Assembly (NCBI GenBank): GCA_028276345.1
Contig: JAPYWM010000105.1
Location: forward strand, 1 to 5,408
Reading direction: 5' to 3'
DNA from: Sphingobacterium sp.
GTDB taxonomy: Bacteria; Bacteroidota; Bacteroidia; SpSt-205
DNA: 5,408 nucleotides
The notes beneath the pieces are model-generated. The model worked only from the letters and a program-made list of their open reading frames with translations, had not been told where the DNA came from and searched no databases. Below, one piece after another: positions 1-5,408 of this stretch. A program made the translations under genes and the position numbers. Every line of letters begins with the position of its first letter. Position 1 is the first letter of the stretch.

Positions 1-557
1 TGCTTTTTCTGCCAGAGGTAGGTGAGGAATTTTTCGGCAAGGGTGGGGATGCGTTCGTACAAGGCTTTGATGAGGGGGCCGGGATAAGAGCGGGGCAGCT
101 GCAAAACGTCCAGCCAGGGAAGGCTCTCCTGGGGGGCATCAAGCGCAAAAAGATTTTTGAGGGCTTCTTCGGCGGCGACCTCTTCCCAGGCGGCACAAAG
201 GGGCTTCAGGAGAGCTTCCAGGCCCTCTTGGGGAGGCAAGCTCGAAAGAATCTCCCGGATGTCCTCGGCGAAGTTTTGCGCATAGCTCCACCCTTCTAAG
301 AAGGGCTGGTGGGTGGCTTCCGGGAGAATAGCTGCAAGGGCTGCCTGAAAAGCCTCATAAATATCAACCGGACTGGCAATAGAAAACTGCGCTCTCTGGC
401 TCAGATACGAGTAAAGACCTTCTACAGGGTGATCCGGAAGCTGAGACTGGAGAAACTTAGCCTGGTACGCATCCAGCACGAGGATACGCGGTGCAGCATG
501 GGGAAAGTCGGTAGATAGCGCCGAGCGAACCGCCTGCCAGACTGGATGCGAGGCCAC
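1..557 (-). CDS. Partial CDS, possible N-terminus of an AddB-like PD-(D/E)XK nuclease/helicase protein (truncated by window edge)
   Basis: The frame is open for 185 codons from a GTG at 557-555 to the window edge; the 3' end is missing. An in-frame TAA at 569-567 leaves no start further upstream, and no ATG occurs in frame inside. It begins 5 bp after the stop of the coiled-coil gene, so co-transcription is likely. The protein is mostly helical and acidic, with no signal peptide. Seen: a short beta-like segment (ILVLDAYQAKFLQSQL, residues 25-40), a helix with WSYAQNFAEDIREIL (90-104), and EKFLTYLWQKK at the visible end (175-185). From memory, AddB-like proteins of Bacteroidota start with a strand 'VLPNRRAGLFLKKYL', then a helix ending in 'DFNEID', then a 'YLxFW' segment, in this order and spacing. 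The match is weak. If right, it is the nuclease-bearing, Walker-A-degenerate subunit of a double-strand-break repair enzyme. The catalytic domain would lie outside the window. Otherwise it is an unknown cytoplasmic protein. Confidence 0.72.
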   Translation of the reverse strand, partial: MASHPVWQAVRSALSTDFPHAAPRILVLDAYQAKFLQSQLPDHPVEGLYSYLSQRAQFSIASPVDIYEAFQAALAAILPEATHQPFLEGWSYAQNFAEDIREILSSLPPQEGLEALLKPLCAAWEEVAAEEALKNLFALDAPQESLPWLDVLQLPRSYPGPLIKALYERIPTLAEKFLTYLWQKK

Positions 558-562
558 TGAAA

Positions 563-1471
563 CTACTTAACCTGAAAGGTGCTCCGGCCGATCTCTACCC
601 CTTCGCAAAAGACGGCTACCCGGTAAGTGCCCTTTTCCAGGTCCATGCTCTTATCCCGCTGGAAGAGGCCGCAGACCTCCTGCCGCTGGCGCTGGTAGGA
701 GAACTCCACCTTAGCCGAGTAAGGCTGCTCCGTATCCATCACCGTAAAGTACCCACTGCTGGCCGAAAAGTTGGTGATAACTTTCCCGCTGGGGTCGCTA
801 ATGACGATATAAGCCGTGCGCGGGCCGGGTTCGGCGATTTCATTTTCCAGCACGGTGAAGCAGATTTTCAGCCGTTCGATGCGCCGCGCCCGAAATTCGG
901 TATCCCAATCTTCCTTACCGTTGTCTTTCACAAGCGCAAAGCGAAACTCAGCGGCTTTGAGGTAGGAAGCGGCCCGCACTTTGACCTCTAAGCGCTCTTT
1001 TTCTTGTTTGACCTGCTCGGTTTCCTCCTCCTTTTTCTGAACTTCCTGGTAGAGCTGAGCGGTTTTCTCGCGTAGCATTTTGTTTTCCTCTTCCAGCTCC
1101 TGAATGCGAGCCTGATACTTCTGAATGTAATAGGCCATTTGTTCGGTTTTGAGCTTCATCTCCTCGAACTGGCGCTGGGAGATTTTGCCTTCCTCGGCAT
1201 ATTTCGCAATGCGAGCACGTAACTGCTGGATTTCTTTGGAGAGGGCCTCCACCTTATCGGCCTTTTCTTTGAGTTCCATGTCTTTGCGTTCCAGTTCCTG
1301 ACTCAGGCTCTGGACGCGCTCGTTGAGTTCGCTGACCTCACTTTCTAAGTCCACTTTTTCTTCTTGGAGCTGCTTCACTTCGGCGGTTTTTTTGCGAGAC
1401 TCCATGTAGAAGTAGGTGGCGGCGACGATGCCAAAGAGAGCGAGGATACTTAGTACGATACCTGCCCGCAC
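563..1471 (-). CDS. Membrane-anchored coiled-coil protein with C-terminal beta domain, function unknown
   Basis: 302 residues starting with GTG (1471-1469). An in-frame TAA at 1483-1481 excludes a longer form, and the next in-frame ATG (residue 23) would lose the membrane segment. One hydrophobic segment (about residues 4-22, IVLSILALFGIVAATYFYM) is followed by RKK. It is probably an uncleaved anchor; the topology cannot be settled because basic residues flank both sides. Residues about 24-168 form a long, proline-free, highly charged stretch with heptad-like Leu/Val/Ile spacing, typical of a parallel coiled coil. Residues about 172-302 look like a beta-sandwich with alternating strands (KICFTVLEN, TAYIVISDPSGKVI, GTYRVAVFCEGVEIG) and cysteines at 204, 267 and 289. 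I recall similar coiled-coil plus beta-domain proteins in Bacteroidota annotated as hypothetical or, wrongly, as SMC/ParA-like; there is no ATPase motif here. It lies 17 bp after secA. A role as an envelope scaffold or adaptor is inference only. Confidence 0.9.
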   Translation of the reverse strand: MRAGIVLSILALFGIVAATYFYMESRKKTAEVKQLQEEKVDLESEVSELNERVQSLSQELERKDMELKEKADKVEALSKEIQQLRARIAKYAEEGKISQRQFEEMKLKTEQMAYYIQKYQARIQELEEENKMLREKTAQLYQEVQKKEEETEQVKQEKERLEVKVRAASYLKAAEFRFALVKDNGKEDWDTEFRARRIERLKICFTVLENEIAEPGPRTAYIVISDPSGKVITNFSASSGYFTVMDTEQPYSAKVEFSYQRQRQEVCGLFQRDKSMDLEKGTYRVAVFCEGVEIGRSTFQVK

Positions 1472-1475
1472 AGCG

Positions 1476-1483
1476 CAAAGTTA
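1476..1483 (-). promoter_or_regulatory. Possible internal promoter box upstream of the coiled-coil gene
   Basis: TAACTTTG at 1483-1476 on the minus strand matches TAnnTTTG and sits in the 17-bp gap after secA, ending 4 nt before the GTG start at 1471. This is the same spacing as for the plus-strand gene at 4934. No -33 TTG is seen in the end of secA. It may give the coiled-coil gene its own leaderless transcript in addition to read-through from secA, or it may be a chance match. Confidence 0.35.
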
Positions 1484-1488
1484 GCGTA

Positions 1489-4400
1489 CTAAGAGCGTTT
1501 TTTCTTCTGATGGCGCTGCATGGCCCGGCGCTCCCGGCGAGAAAGGGGTGCACCGGGTTGGGAAGGGGGCGTATACGGGACGGCTTCGCCCTCGGCTTCC
1601 ATGAGGGCGGCGGGAGCAGGAGCCGACGCCGTGGTAGTCTGTGTGAAGTAGTAATCTTCCCCCGCCTGACGTGCCTGCAAGCGCGAAAAATCCTGGCGCC
1701 TATGCGTCTGACGTTGATTAGCCATGTGCTCCTCAAAGATCTCTATGCGGAAAAGCGTCCCGAGGATCTGCTGGGCGAGCCGGTCCAAGAGGTCTTTGAA
1801 GAGCTTGAAGGCTTCCAGTTTGTACACGACGAGGGGGTCTTTTTGCTCATAGACGGCGGTCTGGACGGCATGGCGCAGGTCATCCATTTGGCGCAGATGT
1901 TCTACCCACAAGGCGTCGATCTGGCTGAGGGAAACCATCTTTTCTATTTCGGTGAATACGACCTGTCCTTCGGTGTCCAAGATTTCGGTGACGGGGAGGA
2001 CGATAGGGAGCCGCCGCTGCCCATCCGCAGTGAAGTCCACCTGCAACCACTCAGCTTGCGAAAACTGCATGCGGAGGGCTTTGGTGCCCTCGTAAACCTG
2101 GTGGTTTATCCGCTGGCGCTTAGCTTGGTAGTGGTCAAAGGTCTGCTGGTACAGATGAGCGGCCACGACGTCCACCGGCTCCTCGAGAAGTTTGGGCGAA
2201 ATATCCGGCAAGAAGGCGAGGGTACGGAGGCATTCGTACTGGAGCGCCTCGAGGTCTTCGGGCTTGCGGTAGCGTTCGGCCAGACCATGGACGAAATCCT
2301 GGAGGGTATTGGCGAGGTCTATGGCGAGGCGGTCTCCAAAGAGCGCGTTCCGTCTCCGGGCGTAAATCGCCCGCCGCTGGTGATTCATCACCTCGTCATA
2401 CTCCAAGAGCCGCTTCCGGATGCCGAAGTTATTCCGCTCGACCTGGGTTTGGGCATTGGTGATGGTGCGGGTGACCATTTTGCCTTCCAGGGCTTCGTCT
2501 TCTTTGACTTTGAAGAACTTCATCCAGCGGCTCATGCGTTCGTAGCCGAAAAGGCGCAGGAGGTCGTCCTCGAGGGAGGCATAAAACTTAGAAGAGCCCG
2601 GGTCGCCCTGACGACCGGCACGGCCCCGCAGCTGGTTGTCAATCCGGCGGGCCATGTGGTGCTCGGTACCTATTACCGCCAGTCCGCCAAGCTCCGCCAC
2701 GCCCGGCCCCAGCTTGATGTCCGTACCCCGCCCGGCCATATTGGTAGCAATCGTAACAGCCCCTTTGAGCCCCGCCTGAGCTACAATTTCGGCTTCCCGC
2801 TCGTGGTGCTTAGCGTTAAGGACATTGTGGGGGATGTCCTGGAGCTTGAGCATCCGACTCAGGAGCTCGGACACTTCTACGGAGGTGGTGCCGACGAGAA
2901 CAGGCCGTCCCTGCGCATGCAGCCGCTTGATTTCCTCGATGATGGCATTATACTTGGTACGTTTGGAGAGGAAGAGCGTAGTGTCAAGGTCTTTTCGGAT
3001 GCAGGGGCGATTAGGCGGAATGACAACCACATCCAGCTTGTAGATGTCGTAGAATTCTTTAGCTTCGGTTTCAGCGGTGCCGGTCATGCCGGCAAGCTTG
3101 TGGTACGAGCGGAAGTAGTTTTGGAGGGTGACGGTAGCCCAGGTCTGCGTGGCCCCCTCGATAGAAACGCGTTCTTTGGCTTCAATAGCTTGGTGGAGGC
3201 CTTCGGAGTAGCGCCGTCCCGGCAGAATCCGCCCTGTATGTTCATCCACGATAAGCACTTGACCCTGCATCACGACGTAGTCCACATCCCGCTCATACAT
3301 GACGAACGCCCGCAAAAGCTGCTGGAGCGCGTGCAAGCGCTCGGCCTTTTCGGCATAGGCACGGTAGAGGGCCTCTTTCTTTTCGGTTTTTTCGGCTGGG
3401 GAAAGGGCTGGATCGCCGTCGATTTCGCTCAGCTGCGAAGCTAAGTCCGGTAAGATGAACAGGCTGGGGTCCTCCCCGTACTGGGCAATACGCTCGAGCC
3501 CCCGATCTGTCAGCTCTACGCTGTGATTTTTCTCATCTACCACGAAGAGGATGCCCTCATCGACTTCGGGCATGCGGCGGGCGTTGTCTTCTAAGTAGTA
3601 AGCTTCGGCCTTTTCAAGGATGGGGAGGATACCGGGTTCGGCGAGATACTTGAGGAAGGGCCGGTATTTAGGTGTGGTGCGTTTGATGCGCAGGAGGAGC
3701 TTGCCGGCCTCCTCGGGTTTGGTTTTGCCCTGGTCGATGAGTCGTTTGGCCTGGGCTAAGAGCTGGGTGGTTTCCCGCCGCTGCTCGGAGACCAGCCGGT
3801 CGATGAGGTTGCGGTACTGCTCGTAGAGGTAATCGTTGCTGTGCTGGACCGGCCCAGAGATGATGAGCGGCGTACGGGCTTCGTCGATCAGCACGGAGTC
3901 CACCTCATCTACGATGGCGTAGTGATGCTCGCGCTGGACGATCTGCTCCGGGGCAGTGACCATGTTGTCCCGCAGGTAGTCAAAGCCAAACTCGTTATTG
4001 GTACCATACGTGACGTCTGCCTGGTAGGCGCGCTTTCGCTCTTCGGAGTGGGGGGGATAGTAGTCTATGCAATCCACCGATAGGCCATGGAAGGCGAGAA
4101 GGGGGCCATTCCATTCGGCGTCGCGTTTGGCGAGGTAGTCGTTGACGGTGACGATATGCATGCCGAGGCCGGTGAGACCATTGAGGTAGGCCGGAAGGGT
4201 AGCGACGAGGGTTTTCCCCTCGCCTGTGGCCATTTCGGCGATTTTCCCTTCATGTAAAACGATCCCCCCCATCAGCTGCACATCGTAGTGGATCATATTC
4301 CACGCCGTCTCGTGGCCGCGCACTTTCCAGACGTTGGGCCAGATAGCCTGGCCGTTCTCAATGCGGATATGACCGTATTTCTGGGCCATTTGGTAGTCCC

Positions 4401-4806
4401 AGTCGGTAGCGGGTACTACGAGCTGTTTATTTTCGGTCAGGCGGCGAGCCGTTTCTTTGACGATAGCGAAGGCCTCCGGTAAAAGCTGCCAGAGGATTTT
4501 CTCGATTTCCCGGTTACGTTCCAGCCGTAGCTGGTCTAACTCTTCATACAGGCGCACCTGCGTGGGGATGTCGCTCGCTTTGAGGGCAGCTTGCAGATCG
4601 GATTCGATGCGGGCTTTTTTCTCCATGAGGGGGCGGAGATGAGCTTGGATGGTTTCTCGCAGGCGGGTAGTTTGGGCCCGTAGGTCCGCATCAGAGAGAT
4701 CCCGCAAGGCCGCATAGTGCTGGTTGATCTGGCTCACGATAGGTCTTAGGCGCGCTATATCCCGTTCTCGCTTGCTGCCAAATAGGCGTACGAGCCACTG
4801 GAGCAT
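1489..4806 (-). CDS. secA: Protein translocase subunit SecA (ATPase motor of the Sec pathway)
   Basis: 1105 residues. SecA binds preproteins at the inner membrane and drives them through SecYEG by ATP hydrolysis. Domains in order: NBD1 with Walker A (MATGEGKT, 192-199) and Walker B (DEVD, 300-303); PPXD preprotein-binding region with a lineage-type expansion (about 319-410); return to NBD1 (VDEHTGR, 520-526; AGMTGTAETE, 572-581); NBD2 with TNMAGRGTDI (688-697) and the arginine-finger motif GRAGRQGD (729-736); helical scaffold and two-helix finger (LWVEHLRQMDDLRHA to YKLEAF, 966-1000), with the finger tyrosine kept in AVYEQKDP. ATG 4806 is chosen because MLQWLVRLFGSKRERDI is the usual SecA N-terminus; a start at 4995 in the same frame would add 63 unrelated residues and run into the divergent gene. 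The usual C-terminal zinc-binding CxCxSGKKxKxC(H/C) tail is absent: the protein ends in a Pro/Ala linker and a basic stretch (RRERRAMQRHQKKKRS). All catalytic motifs are intact, so it should be functional. Confidence 0.98.
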   Translation of the reverse strand: MLQWLVRLFGSKRERDIARLRPIVSQINQHYAALRDLSDADLRAQTTRLRETIQAHLRPLMEKKARIESDLQAALKASDIPTQVRLYEELDQLRLERNREIEKILWQLLPEAFAIVKETARRLTENKQLVVPATDWDYQMAQKYGHIRIENGQAIWPNVWKVRGHETAWNMIHYDVQLMGGIVLHEGKIAEMATGEGKTLVATLPAYLNGLTGLGMHIVTVNDYLAKRDAEWNGPLLAFHGLSVDCIDYYPPHSEERKRAYQADVTYGTNNEFGFDYLRDNMVTAPEQIVQREHHYAIVDEVDSVLIDEARTPLIISGPVQHSNDYLYEQYRNLIDRLVSEQRRETTQLLAQAKRLIDQGKTKPEEAGKLLLRIKRTTPKYRPFLKYLAEPGILPILEKAEAYYLEDNARRMPEVDEGILFVVDEKNHSVELTDRGLERIAQYGEDPSLFILPDLASQLSEIDGDPALSPAEKTEKKEALYRAYAEKAERLHALQQLLRAFVMYERDVDYVVMQGQVLIVDEHTGRILPGRRYSEGLHQAIEAKERVSIEGATQTWATVTLQNYFRSYHKLAGMTGTAETEAKEFYDIYKLDVVVIPPNRPCIRKDLDTTLFLSKRTKYNAIIEEIKRLHAQGRPVLVGTTSVEVSELLSRMLKLQDIPHNVLNAKHHEREAEIVAQAGLKGAVTIATNMAGRGTDIKLGPGVAELGGLAVIGTEHHMARRIDNQLRGRAGRQGDPGSSKFYASLEDDLLRLFGYERMSRWMKFFKVKEDEALEGKMVTRTITNAQTQVERNNFGIRKRLLEYDEVMNHQRRAIYARRRNALFGDRLAIDLANTLQDFVHGLAERYRKPEDLEALQYECLRTLAFLPDISPKLLEEPVDVVAAHLYQQTFDHYQAKRQRINHQVYEGTKALRMQFSQAEWLQVDFTADGQRRLPIVLPVTEILDTEGQVVFTEIEKMVSLSQIDALWVEHLRQMDDLRHAVQTAVYEQKDPLVVYKLEAFKLFKDLLDRLAQQILGTLFRIEIFEEHMANQRQTHRRQDFSRLQARQAGEDYYFTQTTTASAPAPAALMEAEGEAVPYTPPSQPGAPLSRRERRAMQRHQKKKRS

Positions 4807-4822
4807 GATAACGAAGGTACGG

Positions 4823-4855
4823 CAAAAATAGGAACTTGCTGCGAGCGGCGCGCAA
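4823..4855 (-). promoter_or_regulatory. Predicted Bacteroidota-type promoter of secA
   Basis: TATTTTTG at 4830-4823 on the minus strand matches the TAnnTTTG -7 element exactly. A TTG at 4855-4853, 22 bp upstream, is a possible -33 element, slightly further away than usual. Transcription would start near 4819, giving a leader of about 13 nt before the ATG at 4806, with no Shine-Dalgarno sequence. A near match, TACCTTCG at 4819-4812, ends 5 nt before the ATG and is an alternative box. Confidence 0.6.
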
Positions 4856-4921
4856 GCTGTGCACTCTACAGATAGGGTGCCCCTGAGCAGGAATGAACCC
4901 ACCTCCCAACTGGATTTTATG

Positions 4922-4929
4922 TATCTTTG
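4922..4929 (+). promoter_or_regulatory. Predicted -7 promoter box of the plus-strand secreted protein gene
   Basis: TATCTTTG matches the TAnnTTTG consensus and ends 4 nt before the ATG at 4934. Transcription would start at or within a couple of bases of the start codon, so the mRNA would be leaderless or nearly so. No TTG or TTTG is found at the -33 distance, so the promoter may be weak or activator-dependent. Confidence 0.5.
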
Positions 4930-4933
4930 AGGT

Positions 4934-5408
4934 ATGAGGTATCTCGGGCTGGCCTTCTTAGGCCTGGCATGGGCACAGTACATTCTCATCCCCATGGATC
5001 AAACCCAGACCCAGCACCTGCGCGCCTACGGCTTAGTGTACGGTCTCCTGACAAAAGGCATCCCCGTGGATTGGCTACTCAACTACCGGGGTGGGAGTTT
5101 TGCCTATCTGGACCTGGTAGGGACAGAGCTGGAGCTCCAGCGGCGCGGCATCGCATACGAAAAGCTCTCTGGCACCGACTATGCCGCCATCCTCACCGAG
5201 ATAGCCCGACCCGAAGTAAACATGGACGTCGTCCGCTTAGAAAAAGCCCCCCGCATCGCCGTCTATGCCCCGCCCTTCTCCGAGCCATGGGACGATGCGG
5301 TGCAGCTGGTGCTTCTGTATGCCGAGATTCCTTATGATGTGATTTACGACGAGGAGGTGCTGACGGGCAAACTGAAAGACTACGACTGGCTCCACCTGCA
5401 CCATGAAG
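4934..5408 (+). CDS. Partial CDS, secreted Bacteroidota protein of the so-called 'asparagine synthetase B' family (truncated by window edge)
   Basis: Open for 158 codons from ATG 4934 to the window end; the 3' part is missing. Residues 1-14 (MRYLGLAFLGLAWA) look like a very short signal peptide with cleavage after AWA, leaving a Gln at the mature N-terminus. The mature part reads YILIPMDQTQTQHLRAYGL, VDWLLNYRGGSF, ITEIA-like PEVNMDVVRLEKAPRIAVY, EPWDDAVQLVLLYAEIPYDV and DYDWLHLHHE. From memory, this string of motifs is typical of roughly 400-residue Bacteroidota proteins often labelled asparagine synthetase B. The visible part does not support that label: there is no N-terminal catalytic Cys2 of a class II amidotransferase, and an exported enzyme would lack ATP. 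The AVYAP and AEIPYDVIYDEEV segments recall Rossmann or amidotransferase-like strands, so a periplasmic hydrolase-like fold is one option. Its true function is unknown. It is divergent from secA. A TTG at 4927 opens another frame, but only this frame gives the family motifs. Confidence 0.9.
   Translation, partial: MRYLGLAFLGLAWAQYILIPMDQTQTQHLRAYGLVYGLLTKGIPVDWLLNYRGGSFAYLDLVGTELELQRRGIAYEKLSGTDYAAILTEIARPEVNMDVVRLEKAPRIAVYAPPFSEPWDDAVQLVLLYAEIPYDVIYDEEVLTGKLKDYDWLHLHHE

Noticed and set aside
309..518. A 69-codon plus-strand frame
   Set aside because: It lies opposite the longer minus-strand frame that continues the secA cluster, and its product has no recognisable features.
558..569. Possible promoter box (TAGTTTCA) directly before the GTG at 557
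   Set aside because: It has two mismatches to TAnnTTTG and abuts the start codon; read-through from the upstream gene is the simpler explanation.
1510..3444. A 644-codon open frame on the plus strand, antisense to secA
   Set aside because: It is in exact codon register opposite secA, so its stops could only come from TTA, CTA or TCA codons in secA, which GC-rich codon choice avoids. The translation shows no family motifs, and secA is certain.
4835..4856. Small inverted repeat cttgc...gcaag in the divergent promoter region, a possible operator
   Set aside because: The arms are only 5 bp with a 12-nt loop in GC-rich sequence, which is easily expected by chance; there is no second copy.
4807..4995. 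A 63-residue N-terminal extension of SecA
   Set aside because: It overlaps the divergent gene and both promoter boxes, and SecA normally begins at the MLQWLVRLFG segment.
4927..5337. A 136-codon plus-strand frame starting at TTG 4927
   Set aside because: It is a shifted frame over the gene starting at ATG 4934. Only the latter frame gives a signal peptide and family motifs, and it stays open to the window end.

Overview
The window looks like a piece of chromosome from a member of the Bacteroidota with fairly high GC. Three observations support this. SecA has the long form (1105 residues) with an extended PPXD region and a finger motif (VQTAVYEQKDP) of the Bacteroidota type. TAnnTTTG boxes, the -7 element of Bacteroidota sigma-ABfr promoters, lie just upstream of three of the four genes. 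No convincing Shine-Dalgarno sequence precedes any start. The genus cannot be told from this window. The GC-rich codon choice and the many charged residues could fit a thermophile, but that is only a guess.

Layout: a 127-bp divergent promoter region (4807-4933) separates two transcription units. Leftward (minus strand) runs a tight cluster: secA (4806-1489); 17 bp later an uncharacterised membrane-anchored coiled-coil protein (1471-563, GTG start); and 5 bp after that the first 185 codons of a gene that leaves the window (557-1, GTG start). That last gene resembles, weakly, the N-terminus of the AddB-like PD-(D/E)XK nuclease/helicase proteins of Bacteroidota. Rightward (plus strand) from 4934 runs the first 158 codons of a secreted protein whose relatives are, as I recall, often labelled 'asparagine synthetase B' in Bacteroidota genomes. 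That label looks doubtful here.

How the parts may work together: SecA powers protein export through SecYEG. The plus-strand protein has a short apparent signal peptide and would be a Sec client. The coiled-coil protein is envelope-anchored and co-directional with secA, but its role is unknown. The AddB-like gene would belong to DNA repair and is probably only an operon passenger. There are no RNA genes, mobile elements, CRISPR arrays or clear terminators. The window is mostly ordinary core genome. The points most worth a second look are the start-proximal promoter boxes (possible leaderless transcripts), the missing zinc-binding tail of SecA, and the two poorly understood lineage-specific proteins.
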